Shown here one piece after another: positions 1 to 8,658 of a stretch of DNA of 37,546 nucleotides. Position 1 is the first letter of the stretch. Every line of letters starts with the position of its first letter. Location: NCBI RefSeq assembly GCF_018500155.2, contig NZ_JAHBAK020000032.1, positions 1-37,546 on the forward strand, read 5' to 3'. Position numbers and translations under genes: made by a program. Below the pieces are notes generated by a model. The model searched no databases and was not told the origin of the DNA. It saw nothing but the letters and a program-made list of their open reading frames with translations. The stretch comes from Polynucleobacter sp. Lineage in GTDB: Bacteria > Pseudomonadota > Gammaproteobacteria > Burkholderiales > Burkholderiaceae.

Positions 1-71
1 GTACCATCCAGATTGATGGAAATTTGAATTTTCGTTTCCGAGGTGTTACGTGTGACGTCGGCTTGCCGCAT
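1..71 (-). CDS. hisB: Imidazoleglycerol-phosphate dehydratase, N-terminal fragment
   Basis: Only the first 23 codons lie in the window; the gene runs off its left edge. Read on the minus strand from an ATG at 71-69, the protein begins MRQADVTRNTSETKI and goes on to a NLDG segment, the usual start of HisB, which dehydrates imidazoleglycerol phosphate in histidine synthesis. Two in-frame stop codons (TAA, TGA) lie just upstream with only one sense codon between, so this ATG is the first possible start. In the usual order hisG-hisD-hisC-hisB the gene would follow hisC on the same strand. Here hisC points the other way, so hisB needs its own promoter, for which there is a candidate at 112-139. 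Identification rests on a short but characteristic N-terminus. Confidence 0.85.
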   Translation of the reverse strand, partial: MRQADVTRNTSETKIQISINLDG

Positions 72-111
72 GCTTCATTACGCCGCGAGGCGAAGTGTTG
101 ATTGAAGCCTC

Positions 112-139
112 ATAATATCATTCCTACAAGATATTGAAA
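112..139 (-). promoter_or_regulatory. Candidate sigma-70 promoter for hisB
   Basis: On the minus strand TTTCAA (139-134) is followed after 16 bases by TATTAT (117-112), a 5/6 match to the -10 box. Transcription would start near 105, leaving a leader of about 34 bases before the hisB ATG. A promoter is expected here because hisB has no co-directional gene upstream. On the plus strand, TTGAAG (102-107) and TACAAG (125-130), 17 bases apart, could serve hisC. Both are pattern matches only. Confidence 0.4.
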
Positions 140-186
140 TACCGATCAGACCCGCTTTCTTTCTGAATTAAGTACAGAGAACCCTC

Positions 187-1254
187 ATGAGCCGCTTTTG
201 GAGCCCCGTTGTTCAAACCTTAACCCCCTATACCCCAGGGGAGCAACCGCAAATGCAAAGATTGGTGAAACTCAACACCAATGAGAGCCCCTATGGGCCA
301 TCGCCAAAGGCACTTGCGGCAATTTGCAGTCAAGCAAGCGATGATTTGCGGCTCTACCCAGACCCAGAAAGCACAGCGCTCAAACAGGCTATCGCCACCT
401 TGCATGGCCTAAACCCAAATCAGGTATTCGTTGGTAACGGCTCAGATGAAGTCTTAGCGCACGTGTTTGCCGGCTTGTTAAAGCACGATAAACCCGTTTG
501 CTTTCCAGACATTACTTATAGTTTTTATCCTGTCTACTGCAAACTATTTGACATTGCATACTCCAATATTCCCCTTGGCAAAGACTTTGAAATTCATCTT
601 GAAGATTACAAACGGCCTAATGGTGGAATTATTTTTCCCAATCCAAATGCGCCTACAGGCAGATCGATTACTCGCTCTGAAATTGAAAAGTTACTAGCGA
701 GCAACCGCGATTCGGTTTTGGTGATTGATGAGGCTTATGTTGATTATGGAACACAGTCATGTATTCCATTGTTAAAGGGCGCTGCCTGCCCAGAAAATCT
801 TTTGGTAGTGCATACCCTCTCGAAATCAAGAGCCTTAGCAGGACTACGCGTGGGCTTTGCAGTAGGTCATGCCACATTAATTGAAGGTTTGGAGCGCGTA
901 AAAAATAGCTTTAACTCTTACCCGCTTGGCCGCCTTGCCCAAGCGGGCGCTATTGCTGCTATTGAGGATCAAGCCCACCTTGAAGAAACGAGCGCAAAAG
1001 TTATTCACACTCGCACCAAACTAGTTGATCAACTCAAATTATTGGGCTTTGAAACATTACCGTCTACTGCAAATTTTATTTTTACGCGCCACCCAAAACA
1101 TGCTGGCGGGAAACTTTATCAGCTCTTAAGGGAGCGCGGCATCATCGTAAGGCATTTCAAATTGCCACGCATCGAAGAATTTTTGCGCATCACTATAGGC
1201 ACAGATGAGCAGTGCAATGAACTCGTCCTTGCACTGAAAGAAATTATTTCTTAA
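187..1254 (+). CDS. hisC: Histidinol-phosphate aminotransferase
   Basis: PLP enzyme that makes histidinol phosphate from imidazole-acetol phosphate and glutamate. The 355 residues have the fold-type I aminotransferase layout: substrate-loop motif NTNESP (30-35), GNGSDE (83-88), NPNAPTG (152-158), D181 and Y184 for the cofactor, the Schiff-base lysine in LSK (K213) and the phosphate-binding arginine in GLR (R221). Length is normal for HisC. The start ATG has only a weak AGAGA-type ribosome site. The gene runs opposite to hisB and hisD, which normally flank it in one operon, and its last 11 bases overlap the end of hisD tail to tail. Function as HisC is well supported; a broader aromatic aminotransferase activity cannot be excluded. 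Confidence 0.95.
   Translation: MSRFWSPVVQTLTPYTPGEQPQMQRLVKLNTNESPYGPSPKALAAICSQASDDLRLYPDPESTALKQAIATLHGLNPNQVFVGNGSDEVLAHVFAGLLKHDKPVCFPDITYSFYPVYCKLFDIAYSNIPLGKDFEIHLEDYKRPNGGIIFPNPNAPTGRSITRSEIEKLLASNRDSVLVIDEAYVDYGTQSCIPLLKGAACPENLLVVHTLSKSRALAGLRVGFAVGHATLIEGLERVKNSFNSYPLGRLAQAGAIAAIEDQAHLEETSAKVIHTRTKLVDQLKLLGFETLPSTANFIFTRHPKHAGGKLYQLLRERGIIVRHFKLPRIEEFLRITIGTDEQCNELVLALKEIIS
1210..1236. repeat. Hairpin just past the hisD stop, inside hisC
   Basis: CAGTGCAA (1210-1217) and TTGCACTG (1229-1236) are a perfect 8-base inverted repeat with an 11-base loop. On the minus strand it begins 8 bases after the hisD stop codon. No U-run follows on that side, so it is not a classical terminator, but it could protect or help end the hisD mRNA. 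It is also coding sequence of hisC. Confidence 0.4.
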
Positions 1255-2557
1255 GTCGCATCTCTGCTGCGCGCGCATGTGCTTGCAAACCTTCACCGTG
1301 CGCTAGCGTACTAGCTACCAAGCCCAAAGCCTGCGCGCCGCCCTCACTCACTTCAATCATGCTTGAGCGTTTAATAAAGTCATAAACACCAAGCGGGGAG
1401 GAGAAACGAGCGGTACGTGCGGTAGGCAGGACATGGTTAGGACCTGCGCAGTAATCTCCCAAAGACTCACTGGTGTAGTTGCCCATAAAAATTGCCCCAG
1501 CGTGACGAATTTTTTCTGCCCATTGACGCGGCTCTAGCGCACAAATTTCGAGATGTTCTGCAGCAATTGCATTGGCAATCTCACAAGCCTCATTCATATC
1601 CCTCACCTGAATTAACAAGGCACGATTAACTAAAGAGGCTTCAATCACTTTTGCTCTAGGCATCTCAGGCAACAAGCGATTAATGCTCGCTTGAACTTGA
1701 TCGATAAATTTGGAATCTGGACAAAGCAAAATAGATTGCGCTTGCTCATCATGCTCTGCTTGTGAGAATAGATCCATGGCAACCCAATCTGGATTGCTTG
1801 ATCCATCACAAATTACCAAAATCTCTGACGGGCCGGCAATCATATCAATGCCGACTATTCCAAACACTCTTCGCTTTGCTGCAGCAACATACGCGTTACC
1901 AGGTCCAACGATCTTGTCTACAGAGGGAATGGTCTGGGTACCGTAGGCTAGCGCTCCAACAGCCTGAGCTCCTCCAATCGTAAAGACACGATCTACGCCA
2001 GCAATAAATGCAGCGGCCAATACCAATGGGTTGCGTGCGCCATCAGGAGTTGGCACCACCATGACCACCTCAGGAACGCCAGCGACCTTTGCGGGAATAG
2101 CGTTCATCAATACCGATGATGGATAGGCCGCTTTACCGCCAGGCACATATATTCCTACGCGGTCTAACGGAGTGACCTTTTGACCAAGTCGGGTTCCATC
2201 CGCCTCTTCATACTCCCAAGAGTGGCATCCGGCTTCAATCTTTTGCTTTTCATGATACGCACGCACTCTTTTTGCTGCGATATCCAAAGCATTTTTTTGT
2301 TCGGGCGCTAGAGATAAGTAGGCTCGCTCCAAATCATGACGAGAAATTTCTAGATCAGCAACGCTGGATGCATTTAGCCGATCAAATTTTTGTGTAAGCT
2401 CAAGAACAGCGCTATCGCCTTGATCTTTTACCGCAGACAAAATTTTGACTACCGCCGCGTCAATCGCCTGATCATCAGCCATGGGCAAAGAAAGACTGGA
2501 TAGCAGTATTTCTTTGAAACCTGCATCCTGACTATTAAGGCGTTTTACTTTAGCCAT
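1244..2557 (-). CDS. hisD: Histidinol dehydrogenase
   Basis: Oxidises histidinol to histidine in two NAD-dependent steps. Numbering from the ATG at 2557 (437 residues, normal length), the zinc ligands Q266 and H269 lie in SQAEHDEQ, the catalytic pair E334/H335 in AAEHLEI, D368 is the next zinc ligand, and a late His in GLQAHA is the fourth. In-frame GTG (2560) and TTG (2563) codons directly precede the ATG; I prefer the ATG because MAKVK is a typical beginning. It follows hisG by 16 bases, so the two are probably co-transcribed. Its 3' end overlaps the convergent hisC by 11 bases. Confidence 0.95.
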   Translation of the reverse strand: MAKVKRLNSQDAGFKEILLSSLSLPMADDQAIDAAVVKILSAVKDQGDSAVLELTQKFDRLNASSVADLEISRHDLERAYLSLAPEQKNALDIAAKRVRAYHEKQKIEAGCHSWEYEEADGTRLGQKVTPLDRVGIYVPGGKAAYPSSVLMNAIPAKVAGVPEVVMVVPTPDGARNPLVLAAAFIAGVDRVFTIGGAQAVGALAYGTQTIPSVDKIVGPGNAYVAAAKRRVFGIVGIDMIAGPSEILVICDGSSNPDWVAMDLFSQAEHDEQAQSILLCPDSKFIDQVQASINRLLPEMPRAKVIEASLVNRALLIQVRDMNEACEIANAIAAEHLEICALEPRQWAEKIRHAGAIFMGNYTSESLGDYCAGPNHVLPTARTARFSSPLGVYDFIKRSSMIEVSEGGAQALGLVASTLAHGEGLQAHARAAEMRLKK

Positions 2558-2573
2558 CACCAATACGAATGGG

Positions 2574-3200
2574 TTATTTCAACAACTCAAAAATCGGTTG
2601 CAATAAAGCACGCTTCCGCTTGTAGGACGCTTGATTGACAATCAAACGGGCGCTGATATCAGCAATTGGCTCAACTTCCACTAAGTGATTTGCTTTTAAT
2701 GTGCTTCCAGTAGATACCAAATCCACAATAGCATCGGCCAATCCTACTAAAGGCGCCAACTCCATAGAGCCATAAAGCTGGATCGTGTCGATATGTACAC
2801 CTTTATTTGCAAAGTGCTCTCGTGCGCAATTGACATACTTCGTTGCCACCTTTAAACGAGAACCCTGCTGAACGGCTGCTGCATAGTCAAAACCCTCACG
2901 CACAGCAACAGACATGCGGCACTTGGCAATATTGAGGTCAAAAGGAACATATAAACCATCAGTACCTTTTTCCATTAAAACGTCTAACCCCGCAACACCA
3001 AAATCAGCACCTCCAAATTGGACATAAGTTGGCACATCGGATGCGCGCACAATAATCAAACGCACATCAGGGTTTGATGTCTCGATAATTAATTTGCGAG
3101 ATTTCTCAGGATCCTCTTTTGGCACGATGCCAACCTTGGCGAGAATCTCTGCGGTTTCTTCGAAAATACGACCCTTTGAGAGGGCTAAAGTCAATTTCAT
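2574..3200 (-). CDS. hisG: ATP phosphoribosyltransferase, short form
   Basis: First, feedback-controlled step of histidine synthesis: ATP plus PRPP. At 208 residues it is the short HisG(S) form. It carries the two periplasmic-binding-like lobes and the PRPP loop [12 protein letters not shown] in the C-terminal third, but lacks the extra C-terminal regulatory domain (about 80-90 residues) of the long form. Family knowledge says that short HisG works as a hetero-octamer with HisZ, a HisRS-like protein; no hisZ lies in this window. The gene starts 31 bases after the murA stop, the usual murA-hisG linkage in betaproteobacteria. Confidence 0.95.
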   Translation of the reverse strand: MKLTLALSKGRIFEETAEILAKVGIVPKEDPEKSRKLIIETSNPDVRLIIVRASDVPTYVQFGGADFGVAGLDVLMEKGTDGLYVPFDLNIAKCRMSVAVREGFDYAAAVQQGSRLKVATKYVNCAREHFANKGVHIDTIQLYGSMELAPLVGLADAIVDLVSTGSTLKANHLVEVEPIADISARLIVNQASYKRKRALLQPIFELLK

Positions 3201-3231
3201 GACTTTATTATCACTCAGATACGGCGCTCAG

Positions 3232-4506
3232 TTACTTGATACGCTCAATGCGAGCGCCCAAGCGAGTCAACTTCTGCTCCATGCGGTCATATCCACGATC
3301 CAGATGGTAAATCCTATCCACCTGCGTTTCTCCTTGCGCAGCAAGCCCTGCTATGACCAAGCTAGCTGATGCACGCAAGTCTGTTGCCATGACTGTTGCA
3401 CCAGAAAGCTTCTCTACCCCCTGTGCAATCGCGGTATTGCCCTCAATCGCAATATCTGCACCAAGGCGATTGAGCTCTTGTACGTGCATAAAGCGGTTCT
3501 CGAAAATTGTTTCAGTAATGGTTGAAGAACCACTAGCAACCGCATTGACAGCCATTAATTGAGCCTGCATATCTGTTGGAAATGCAGGATATTCAGAGGT
3601 ACGAAAACTCACTGCCATGGGTCGAGTCTGCATGGTTGCCTTGATCCAATCGGACCCCACTTCCATTTGCAAACCCGCTTCTTTTAATTTCACCATGACT
3701 GCATCTAGAGTATCTGGGCGGCAATCCTGGATAAGGACTTCACCCCCCACTGCAGCTACAGCACACAAAAAAGTACCTGCTTCTATACGATCAGGAATCA
3801 CGGAGTGTTCAGCACCGTGTAATTTTTCAACACCTTCAATGACCAAGCGATCAGTGCCAATCCCAGAAATCTTTGCGCCCATCTTGACCAATAATTCTGC
3901 TAGATCACCCACCTCTGGTTCGCGCGCAGCATTCTCCAAAGTCGTGGTACCGGATGCCAATGTTGCGGCCATTAATAAATTTTCTGTACCAGTCACCGTG
4001 ATCATATCGGTCAATATTGAGGCGCCCTTTAAGCGCTCTGTCGGCGGCTTAGTTTCAGCTTGAATATAGCCACCTTTGATTTTGATGCTAGCGCCCATCG
4101 CCTTTAAACCCTTGATGTGCTGATCGACTGGACGAGCACCAATGGCACAGCCACCAGGCAAGGACACCTTGGCGCTATGCATTCTTGCCAGCAGAGGGCC
4201 CAAAACTAAAATAGAAGCGCGCATGGTTTTTACCATCTCATACGTAGCTTCGGAACTTTTGATCACAGCCGCATTGAGAACCACATGATTGCGGTCATCC
4301 TGATCTGGAAAGATTACCTCTACGCCAATTTCTTGCAAGAGTTTGAGCATCGTTCGCACATCTTGCAAGTCAGGCAAATTACGCAAAACTATAGGCTCAT
4401 CAGTCAAAAGACAGGCGCACAAAATTGGTAATGCGGCATTTTTAGCTCCGGCAATTTTGACCTCGCCTTTAAGAGGGGAGCCGCCTACCATTCGTAATTT
4501 ATCCAT
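3232..4506 (-). CDS. murA: UDP-N-acetylglucosamine 1-carboxyvinyltransferase
   Basis: Catalyses the first committed step of peptidoglycan synthesis in the cytoplasm, transfer of enolpyruvate from PEP to UDP-GlcNAc. The 424 residues match the family length. K22 lies in AGAKNA and the PEP-reactive cysteine is C120 in GGCAIGARP, so the enzyme should be the ordinary fosfomycin-sensitive type. Repeated inside-out alpha/beta segments (for example GTFLCA, TDMQAQ) run through the protein. It lies between the bolA-like gene and hisG, all on the minus strand, an arrangement common in betaproteobacteria. Confidence 0.96.
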   Translation of the reverse strand: MDKLRMVGGSPLKGEVKIAGAKNAALPILCACLLTDEPIVLRNLPDLQDVRTMLKLLQEIGVEVIFPDQDDRNHVVLNAAVIKSSEATYEMVKTMRASILVLGPLLARMHSAKVSLPGGCAIGARPVDQHIKGLKAMGASIKIKGGYIQAETKPPTERLKGASILTDMITVTGTENLLMAATLASGTTTLENAAREPEVGDLAELLVKMGAKISGIGTDRLVIEGVEKLHGAEHSVIPDRIEAGTFLCAVAAVGGEVLIQDCRPDTLDAVMVKLKEAGLQMEVGSDWIKATMQTRPMAVSFRTSEYPAFPTDMQAQLMAVNAVASGSSTITETIFENRFMHVQELNRLGADIAIEGNTAIAQGVEKLSGATVMATDLRASASLVIAGLAAQGETQVDRIYHLDRGYDRMEQKLTRLGARIERIK

Positions 4507-4568
4507 GAACCAATTCCAGTCAAAACGCTTCTAAAGTGAATTTCAATCTTTAATACCCCTAACACTCA

Positions 4569-4817
4569 TTAAGTGCCGGCATTCTTATCAAACTCTTGTG
4601 GTGTGTAGGCCTTAATTGATAGTGCATGTACTTCCGCTTTCATACGATCGCCCATTGCCCCATAAACCAATTGATGACGTTGAATTAAACGTTTGCCCTC
4701 AAATGCTGGGCTAACAACGGTAGCAAAAAAATGCTGTCCATCACCCTCTACCTGAATGTGGGTGCACTCGATACCTTGTTTGATGTAACCCTCTATTTGC
4801 TCAGGGGTTGGCAACAT
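4569..4817 (-). CDS. BolA/IbaG family protein
   Basis: An 82-residue BolA-fold protein. The family motif appears as GDGQHFFATVVS followed by LIQRHQLVYGAMGDRM and the ending EVHALSIKAYTP. Conserved His residues in such proteins can bind [2Fe-2S] clusters with monothiol glutaredoxins. The position immediately upstream of murA is the same as that of ibaG (yrbA) in Escherichia coli, so this is more likely the IbaG-type member than BolA itself. A good ribosome site (TAGGAGA) lies 5 bases before the ATG. Its exact role, whether iron-sulfur trafficking or envelope stress, cannot be read from the sequence. Confidence 0.85.
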   Translation of the reverse strand: MLPTPEQIEGYIKQGIECTHIQVEGDGQHFFATVVSPAFEGKRLIQRHQLVYGAMGDRMKAEVHALSIKAYTPQEFDKNAGT

Positions 4818-4866
4818 AAGTTTCTCCTAACAAAGCGAAATATAACAATCTATCTGGTTTAACAAT

Positions 4867-5667
4867 TTAATGACGTAACTTATAGCCTTTTTGCAACAAG
4901 CGTAAAGCTATAGCTGAAACCATGACAAAGAAACACAACACGATCGCCAGACTACTCCATGGGGAAACATCTGATACCCCAAAAAATCCAAATCTAAATC
5001 CATCGATCATGTAAAAAAATGGATTGAAGTGCGATACCACTTGCCACGCGGGGGGCAAAGAATGAATTGAGTAAAACACGCCTGAAAGCATCGTGGCCGG
5101 CATGATGATGAAATTTTGAAAAGCCGCTAATTGATCAAATTTATCAGCAAGGATTCCAGCAATAAGGCCAAGACTTCCCAATATGGCGGCGCCCAAAAAG
5201 GCAAATGCCAGTATCCATAGCGGGTACTCTAGCGAGGGAACTCCAAACCATAGGGTTATGAAAAAGACCCCCATCCCCACCACAATCCCCCGAAATACTG
5301 CAGCCAAAATGTAAGCAGCATAAAACTCAAAGTGACTTAAGGGGGCTAATAATACGAAAACTAAATTCCCTGTAATTTTGGATTGAATGAGTGATGACGA
5401 AGTATTGGCAAACGCGTTTTGCAAAACACTCATCATGACCAATCCTGGTATCAAGAAGGCGGTGTAACTCAAGCGACCATATACTTCTTTACCATCCAAT
5501 ACATGCCCAAAAATCATCAGATACAGAACGGCAGTCAACACTGGCGCTGCAATCGTTTGAAAAGCAACCTTATAAAACCGTTTTACCTCTTTAAATAAAA
5601 GAGTAGGAAAGCCACTGCCATACTCTAATTCAGGCTTTGATAGCGCTTTATTAGAGATATTGTTCAA
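4867..5667 (-). CDS. yadH: ABC-2 type transporter permease
   Basis: A 266-residue integral membrane protein with about six hydrophobic segments, starting around residues 37-55, and the ABC-2 family features NPFFYMIDGFR near the C-terminus and PATMLSGVFYSI before it. Its ATG overlaps the stop codon of the ATPase gene (ATGA), so the two subunits are translationally coupled. It resembles YadH of E. coli. The exported substrate is unknown. Its place next to mlaFEDACB and murA suggests an envelope role, but that is only inference. Confidence 0.85.
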   Translation of the reverse strand: MNNISNKALSKPELEYGSGFPTLLFKEVKRFYKVAFQTIAAPVLTAVLYLMIFGHVLDGKEVYGRLSYTAFLIPGLVMMSVLQNAFANTSSSLIQSKITGNLVFVLLAPLSHFEFYAAYILAAVFRGIVVGMGVFFITLWFGVPSLEYPLWILAFAFLGAAILGSLGLIAGILADKFDQLAAFQNFIIMPATMLSGVFYSIHSLPPAWQVVSHFNPFFYMIDGFRFGFFGVSDVSPWSSLAIVLCFFVMVSAIALRLLQKGYKLRH

Positions 5668-6416
5668 CGAATATCTCCCGACATGATGTTAACGAACACC
5701 TCTTCAAGATCGGTCTTGCCATCACCATTCTTTTTGTGAGACCCATAACGAGCCAGTAAATTTGCTGTGGTATCTAACGCGACAATCTTTCCCTGTTTTA
5801 ACATCGCAATGCGTTGACACAGGGCTTCAGCCTCTTCTAGATAATGGGTAGTGAGCACGATGGTGTGGCCATCTTGATTAAGACGACTAATAAATTGCCA
5901 CAAGGATTGACGAAGCTCCACATCAACACCTGCAGTTGGTTCGTCTAAGATGATCACTGGAGGCCTGTGAACCAGCGCTTGAGCAACCAATACCCTTCGC
6001 TTCATGCCACCAGATAGGGCGCGCATATTGCTATCGGCTTTGGAGGTGAGATCAAGGTTTGCCATGATTTCATCAATCCAAGCGTCATTATTGCGAATGC
6101 CAAAATATCCGGACTGAAAACGCAAGGTCTCACGAACAGTAAAAAAGGGGTCAAAAACTAACTCTTGCGGAACTACACCCAGCATGCGGCGCGCCTCACG
6201 AAATGCACTCTGCACATCCGAGCCTAAGATAGCTGCATGACCCTTATCAGCCTTTACTAGTCCTGCCAATATTGAAATCAATGTTGTTTTTCCAGCGCCA
6301 TTAGGCCCTAACAGCCCAAAAAATTCACCGGCCTCAATCGTCAGGGAGACATCATCCAGAGCTTGTAAAACCCCATACTGTTTTGAAATATTTTTTACTG
6401 AAATTGCTGAATGCAT
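5664..6416 (-). CDS. yadG: ABC transporter ATP-binding protein
   Basis: Cytoplasmic ATPase partner of the downstream ABC-2 permease. Walker A GPNGAGKTT is at residues 37-45, then the Q-loop in VVPQE, the signature LSGGMKRR, Walker B VIILDEPTAGVD and the switch histidine in TTHYLEEAE. I start it at the ATG at 6416, just after the mlaB stop; a longer in-frame reading from 6455 would overlap mlaB by 35 bases and adds residues unlike the family. With 250 residues it is shorter than E. coli YadG (about 308), mainly at the C-terminus. Confidence 0.88.
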   Translation of the reverse strand: MHSAISVKNISKQYGVLQALDDVSLTIEAGEFFGLLGPNGAGKTTLISILAGLVKADKGHAAILGSDVQSAFREARRMLGVVPQELVFDPFFTVRETLRFQSGYFGIRNNDAWIDEIMANLDLTSKADSNMRALSGGMKRRVLVAQALVHRPPVIILDEPTAGVDVELRQSLWQFISRLNQDGHTIVLTTHYLEEAEALCQRIAMLKQGKIVALDTTANLLARYGSHKKNGDGKTDLEEVFVNIMSGDIR

Positions 6417-6420
6417 ACTT

Positions 6421-6678
6421 CTAAATACCAAGCAATCCGGAGACGCCGTAAACATTTGCCAATACTTTCAGTTTTTCAGGTGGGCGTTCAACCTTCAACG
6501 TCATGCCATCAGCTTGTAGTCGTTTTTGCCATGCTAACAAAACCGCTAAAACAGTGGAATCAAAATCCTTTAAGTCAGAGCAATCAATCACCTTCAATGC
6601 AGCAAGATTGGTTAAGCCATCTCTCTCCAACTGCATAGCATTCGCTTCCGTAACAATTGCTGGCAGATGAAAATGCAT
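6421..6678 (-). CDS. mlaB: STAS-domain protein MlaB
   Basis: An 85-residue single STAS domain. The conserved helix start appears as DFDSTVLAVLLAW (43-55), where the Ser/Thr pair corresponds to the MlaB residue region needed for contact with the MlaF ATPase. It is the last gene of the mla cluster, as in other proteobacteria, and lies 25 bases after mlaC. The role in the inner-membrane MlaFEDB complex, supporting phospholipid transport, follows from family and context; the sequence itself is short and diverged. Confidence 0.8.
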   Translation of the reverse strand: MHFHLPAIVTEANAMQLERDGLTNLAALKVIDCSDLKDFDSTVLAVLLAWQKRLQADGMTLKVERPPEKLKVLANVYGVSGLLGI

Positions 6679-6703
6679 ATTTGAATTCTGTAGGTAAATG
6701 AAA

Positions 6704-7336
6704 TTACTTAGCTGTTGCTAACTGCTTATTGCGGTCTTGTAAAAATTTCACCAAACCTTCAATTCCATTCTGACTGATCTGATTTGAAAATTGGTTGCGA
6801 TAAGCCTCAATTAACCAGACCCCCATGATATTCATGTCATAGACCTTCCAGCCTTTATCGGTCTTCTCCAACCGATAGTCCAATGGCACAGGATCTCCGC
6901 GCCCCAGCACTACAGTTTTCACTACCACCTCTTTATCGTCAGGGGCAGCACGTAATGCTTTGAATTGCACAGTCTGATCGCGCAACTGACTGAGCGCACC
7001 AGAATAAGTACGAATCAATAAATTCTTAAATTCCGTGGTCAATTGCGCCTGCTGCTCAGGGGTAGCTTTTTTCCAATTGGGCCCCATTGCCATTTCGGTG
7101 GTGCGCCGCATATCGGTGTAAGGAACAATCTTTTTCTCAACTAATTCGACGATTTTGGGAATGTTTCCTTTTTGGATTTCTGGATCTTCCTTGACTGAAG
7201 CCATTACCTCTGTCACCACCATTTTGATCAAAGCATCAGGGGGCGTAGATTGATCAGGTGTTTGCGCAAAAGATGAAGATGCAGCGACCATCAAAACCAT
7301 CAATAGGTATTTAGAAATCCATTTGCAATTCATCAT
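6704..7336 (-). CDS. mlaC: Periplasmic phospholipid-binding protein MlaC
   Basis: Soluble lipid shuttle between the outer-membrane MlaA complex and the inner-membrane MlaFEDB complex. I start it at the ATG at 7336 (another follows at once at 7333), giving a clean signal peptide that ends in SSSFA-QT and about 210 residues. A reading frame extends upstream to 7375, but those residues would put a polar stretch before the signal peptide. The MlaC/Ttg2D core is visible: PYTDMRRTTEMAMGPNWKK, then the segment with LLIRTYSGAL, then DKGWKVYDMNIMGVWL and YRNQF near the end. Confidence 0.92.
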   Translation of the reverse strand: MMNCKWISKYLLMVLMVAASSSFAQTPDQSTPPDALIKMVVTEVMASVKEDPEIQKGNIPKIVELVEKKIVPYTDMRRTTEMAMGPNWKKATPEQQAQLTTEFKNLLIRTYSGALSQLRDQTVQFKALRAAPDDKEVVVKTVVLGRGDPVPLDYRLEKTDKGWKVYDMNIMGVWLIEAYRNQFSNQISQNGIEGLVKFLQDRNKQLATAK

Positions 7337-7396
7337 CTTTAGTCCACTTGGCAATATCGGTATATAAGAGCTCATTTTAGCTCTTCAAGCCAATGT

Positions 7397-8155
7397 TTAT
7401 TGGTATGGGTTTTCGTATACCGGCATTTGAGGTTCTTCGCCCTCACGACCCTCATTAATCTGATACTCGCGCCTCTGAATATACGCATCCCGCATAAAAC
7501 TGTACTTATCAATCGCGGCGCCATCCAGTAGATCGCCGGCTTCATAGTAAGTATTGCGTGCGTTGACAACGCGCAAACCTGTGACGCTATTCCTGAGCGC
7601 AACATCAGGCAAAAATCTAAATAAATAGTCTGACTCAAGATCAGCAACGGTACCAAAAGCATCACGTACGTTGCTTGGGCCAAAGAAAGGAAGGACAACG
7701 TAAGGGCCTGCTGGTACACCCCATACACCCAGCGTTTGACCCCAATCTTCCTTGTGCTTCTCTAATCCACCGGGAGTGGCGAGATCTAACAAACCGCCAA
7801 GACCCATCGTGGTATTGACTGCCACACGCATTAAATCATTGAATGCGTAATCTAATCTTCCCTGCAATAAATTAAATAATGCTGTGTAAATATCGCTGTA
7901 GTTGCTAAAAAAGTTATAAATTCCCTGCCGAACAAATTCAGGCAATATAAATCGGTACCCGGCAACGACGGGTTTAAGTAAATATGCGTCAAGTCCTTCA
8001 TTAAATTCAAAGACTGATCGATTAAAGGATTCCCAAGGATCATGCGGAGAGGGTTCAACGCCCGCCGGAATGGATGCGCAGCCCACCAATGCAGTGGTCG
8101 CAACTAGCAAGACAACTCTCTTTATCTTGCTATAGAGCCTTACTGCTAACAACAT
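7397..8155 (-). CDS. mlaA: Outer-membrane lipoprotein MlaA (VacJ)
   Basis: Removes mislocalised phospholipids from the outer leaflet of the outer membrane. A signal peptide ends in the lipobox LVGC (C26). The mature protein shows the family signatures DPWESFNRSVFEFNEGLD, FFSNYSD, the glycine-rich GLGGLLDLAT, EDWGQTLGVWGV and GPYVVLPFFGPS. Length, 252 residues, is normal. Its ATG overlaps the mlaD stop (TAATG), so translation is coupled. In E. coli mlaA is unlinked; here it lies inside the cluster between mlaD and mlaC, as in several betaproteobacteria. Confidence 0.96.
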   Translation of the reverse strand: MLLAVRLYSKIKRVVLLVATTALVGCASIPAGVEPSPHDPWESFNRSVFEFNEGLDAYLLKPVVAGYRFILPEFVRQGIYNFFSNYSDIYTALFNLLQGRLDYAFNDLMRVAVNTTMGLGGLLDLATPGGLEKHKEDWGQTLGVWGVPAGPYVVLPFFGPSNVRDAFGTVADLESDYLFRFLPDVALRNSVTGLRVVNARNTYYEAGDLLDGAAIDKYSFMRDAYIQRREYQINEGREGEEPQMPVYENPYQ

Positions 8156-8637
8156 TATTTTGCTGTGCTCTTTTCTTGGCCGCTATCTGCTGCCTTGTTA
8201 TACAAAAATTGACTAATCAAGCTCTCAAGAACAATCGCTGACTGGGTTTGGGTAATCTTCTCTCCATTAGCCAACATATCATCAGATCCACCAGCTTCAA
8301 GCCCAATATATTGCTCACCTAACAATCCGGAGGTCAAAATTTTTGCAGAAGAATCTTTAGGAAATTTATAAGATTCATCGATGGTCATTAGCACAGTGGC
8401 TTGATATGTTTTGTCATCAAAAGAAATGCTTGCAATGCGCCCTACAACTACGCCAGCACTCTTTACTGGGGCTCGTGGTTTCAAGCCACCAATATTGTCA
8501 AAACGTGCAGAAATTTTGTAGGTGGGTGCAAATGAAACGGCGTTCATATTTCCCACTTTCAATGCAAGAAATAATGCCGCCAACAAACCCATGGCAACAA
8601 AAATTCCTACCCATATATCAATCGCGCTTTTTTTCAT
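8155..8637 (-). CDS. mlaD: MCE-domain protein MlaD
   Basis: Substrate-binding subunit of the Mla ABC system, anchored in the inner membrane. The N-terminus is a single membrane segment (about residues 8-26) and residues 38-117 form one MCE domain with DNIGGLKPRAPVKSAGV and LTSGLLGEQYIGLE. The C-terminal helix (LESLISQFLYNKA) is the kind that forms the central hydrophobic pore of the MlaD hexamer. Length of 160 residues is typical. Confidence 0.95.
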   Translation of the reverse strand: MKKSAIDIWVGIFVAMGLLAALFLALKVGNMNAVSFAPTYKISARFDNIGGLKPRAPVKSAGVVVGRIASISFDDKTYQATVLMTIDESYKFPKDSSAKILTSGLLGEQYIGLEAGGSDDMLANGEKITQTQSAIVLESLISQFLYNKAADSGQEKSTAK

Positions 8638-8658
8638 CAGAGCCTCAGTTTATTCTTT

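Noticed and set aside
3..101. Plus-strand open frame of 32 codons at the left edge, possibly the end of an upstream gene.
   Set aside because: Its opposite strand reads as the conserved HisB N-terminus, with upstream in-frame stops, so the plus frame is a shadow.
6417..6455. Longer N-terminus for the YadG-type ATPase overlapping mlaB.
   Set aside because: The ATG at 6416 begins right after the mlaB stop and gives the normal family start; the extension has no family likeness.
7372..7728. Minus-strand open frame of 118 codons in another frame of mlaA.
   Set aside because: It overlaps a clear MlaA sequence and looks like frame-shifted translation, rich in Leu, Ser and Cys without structure.
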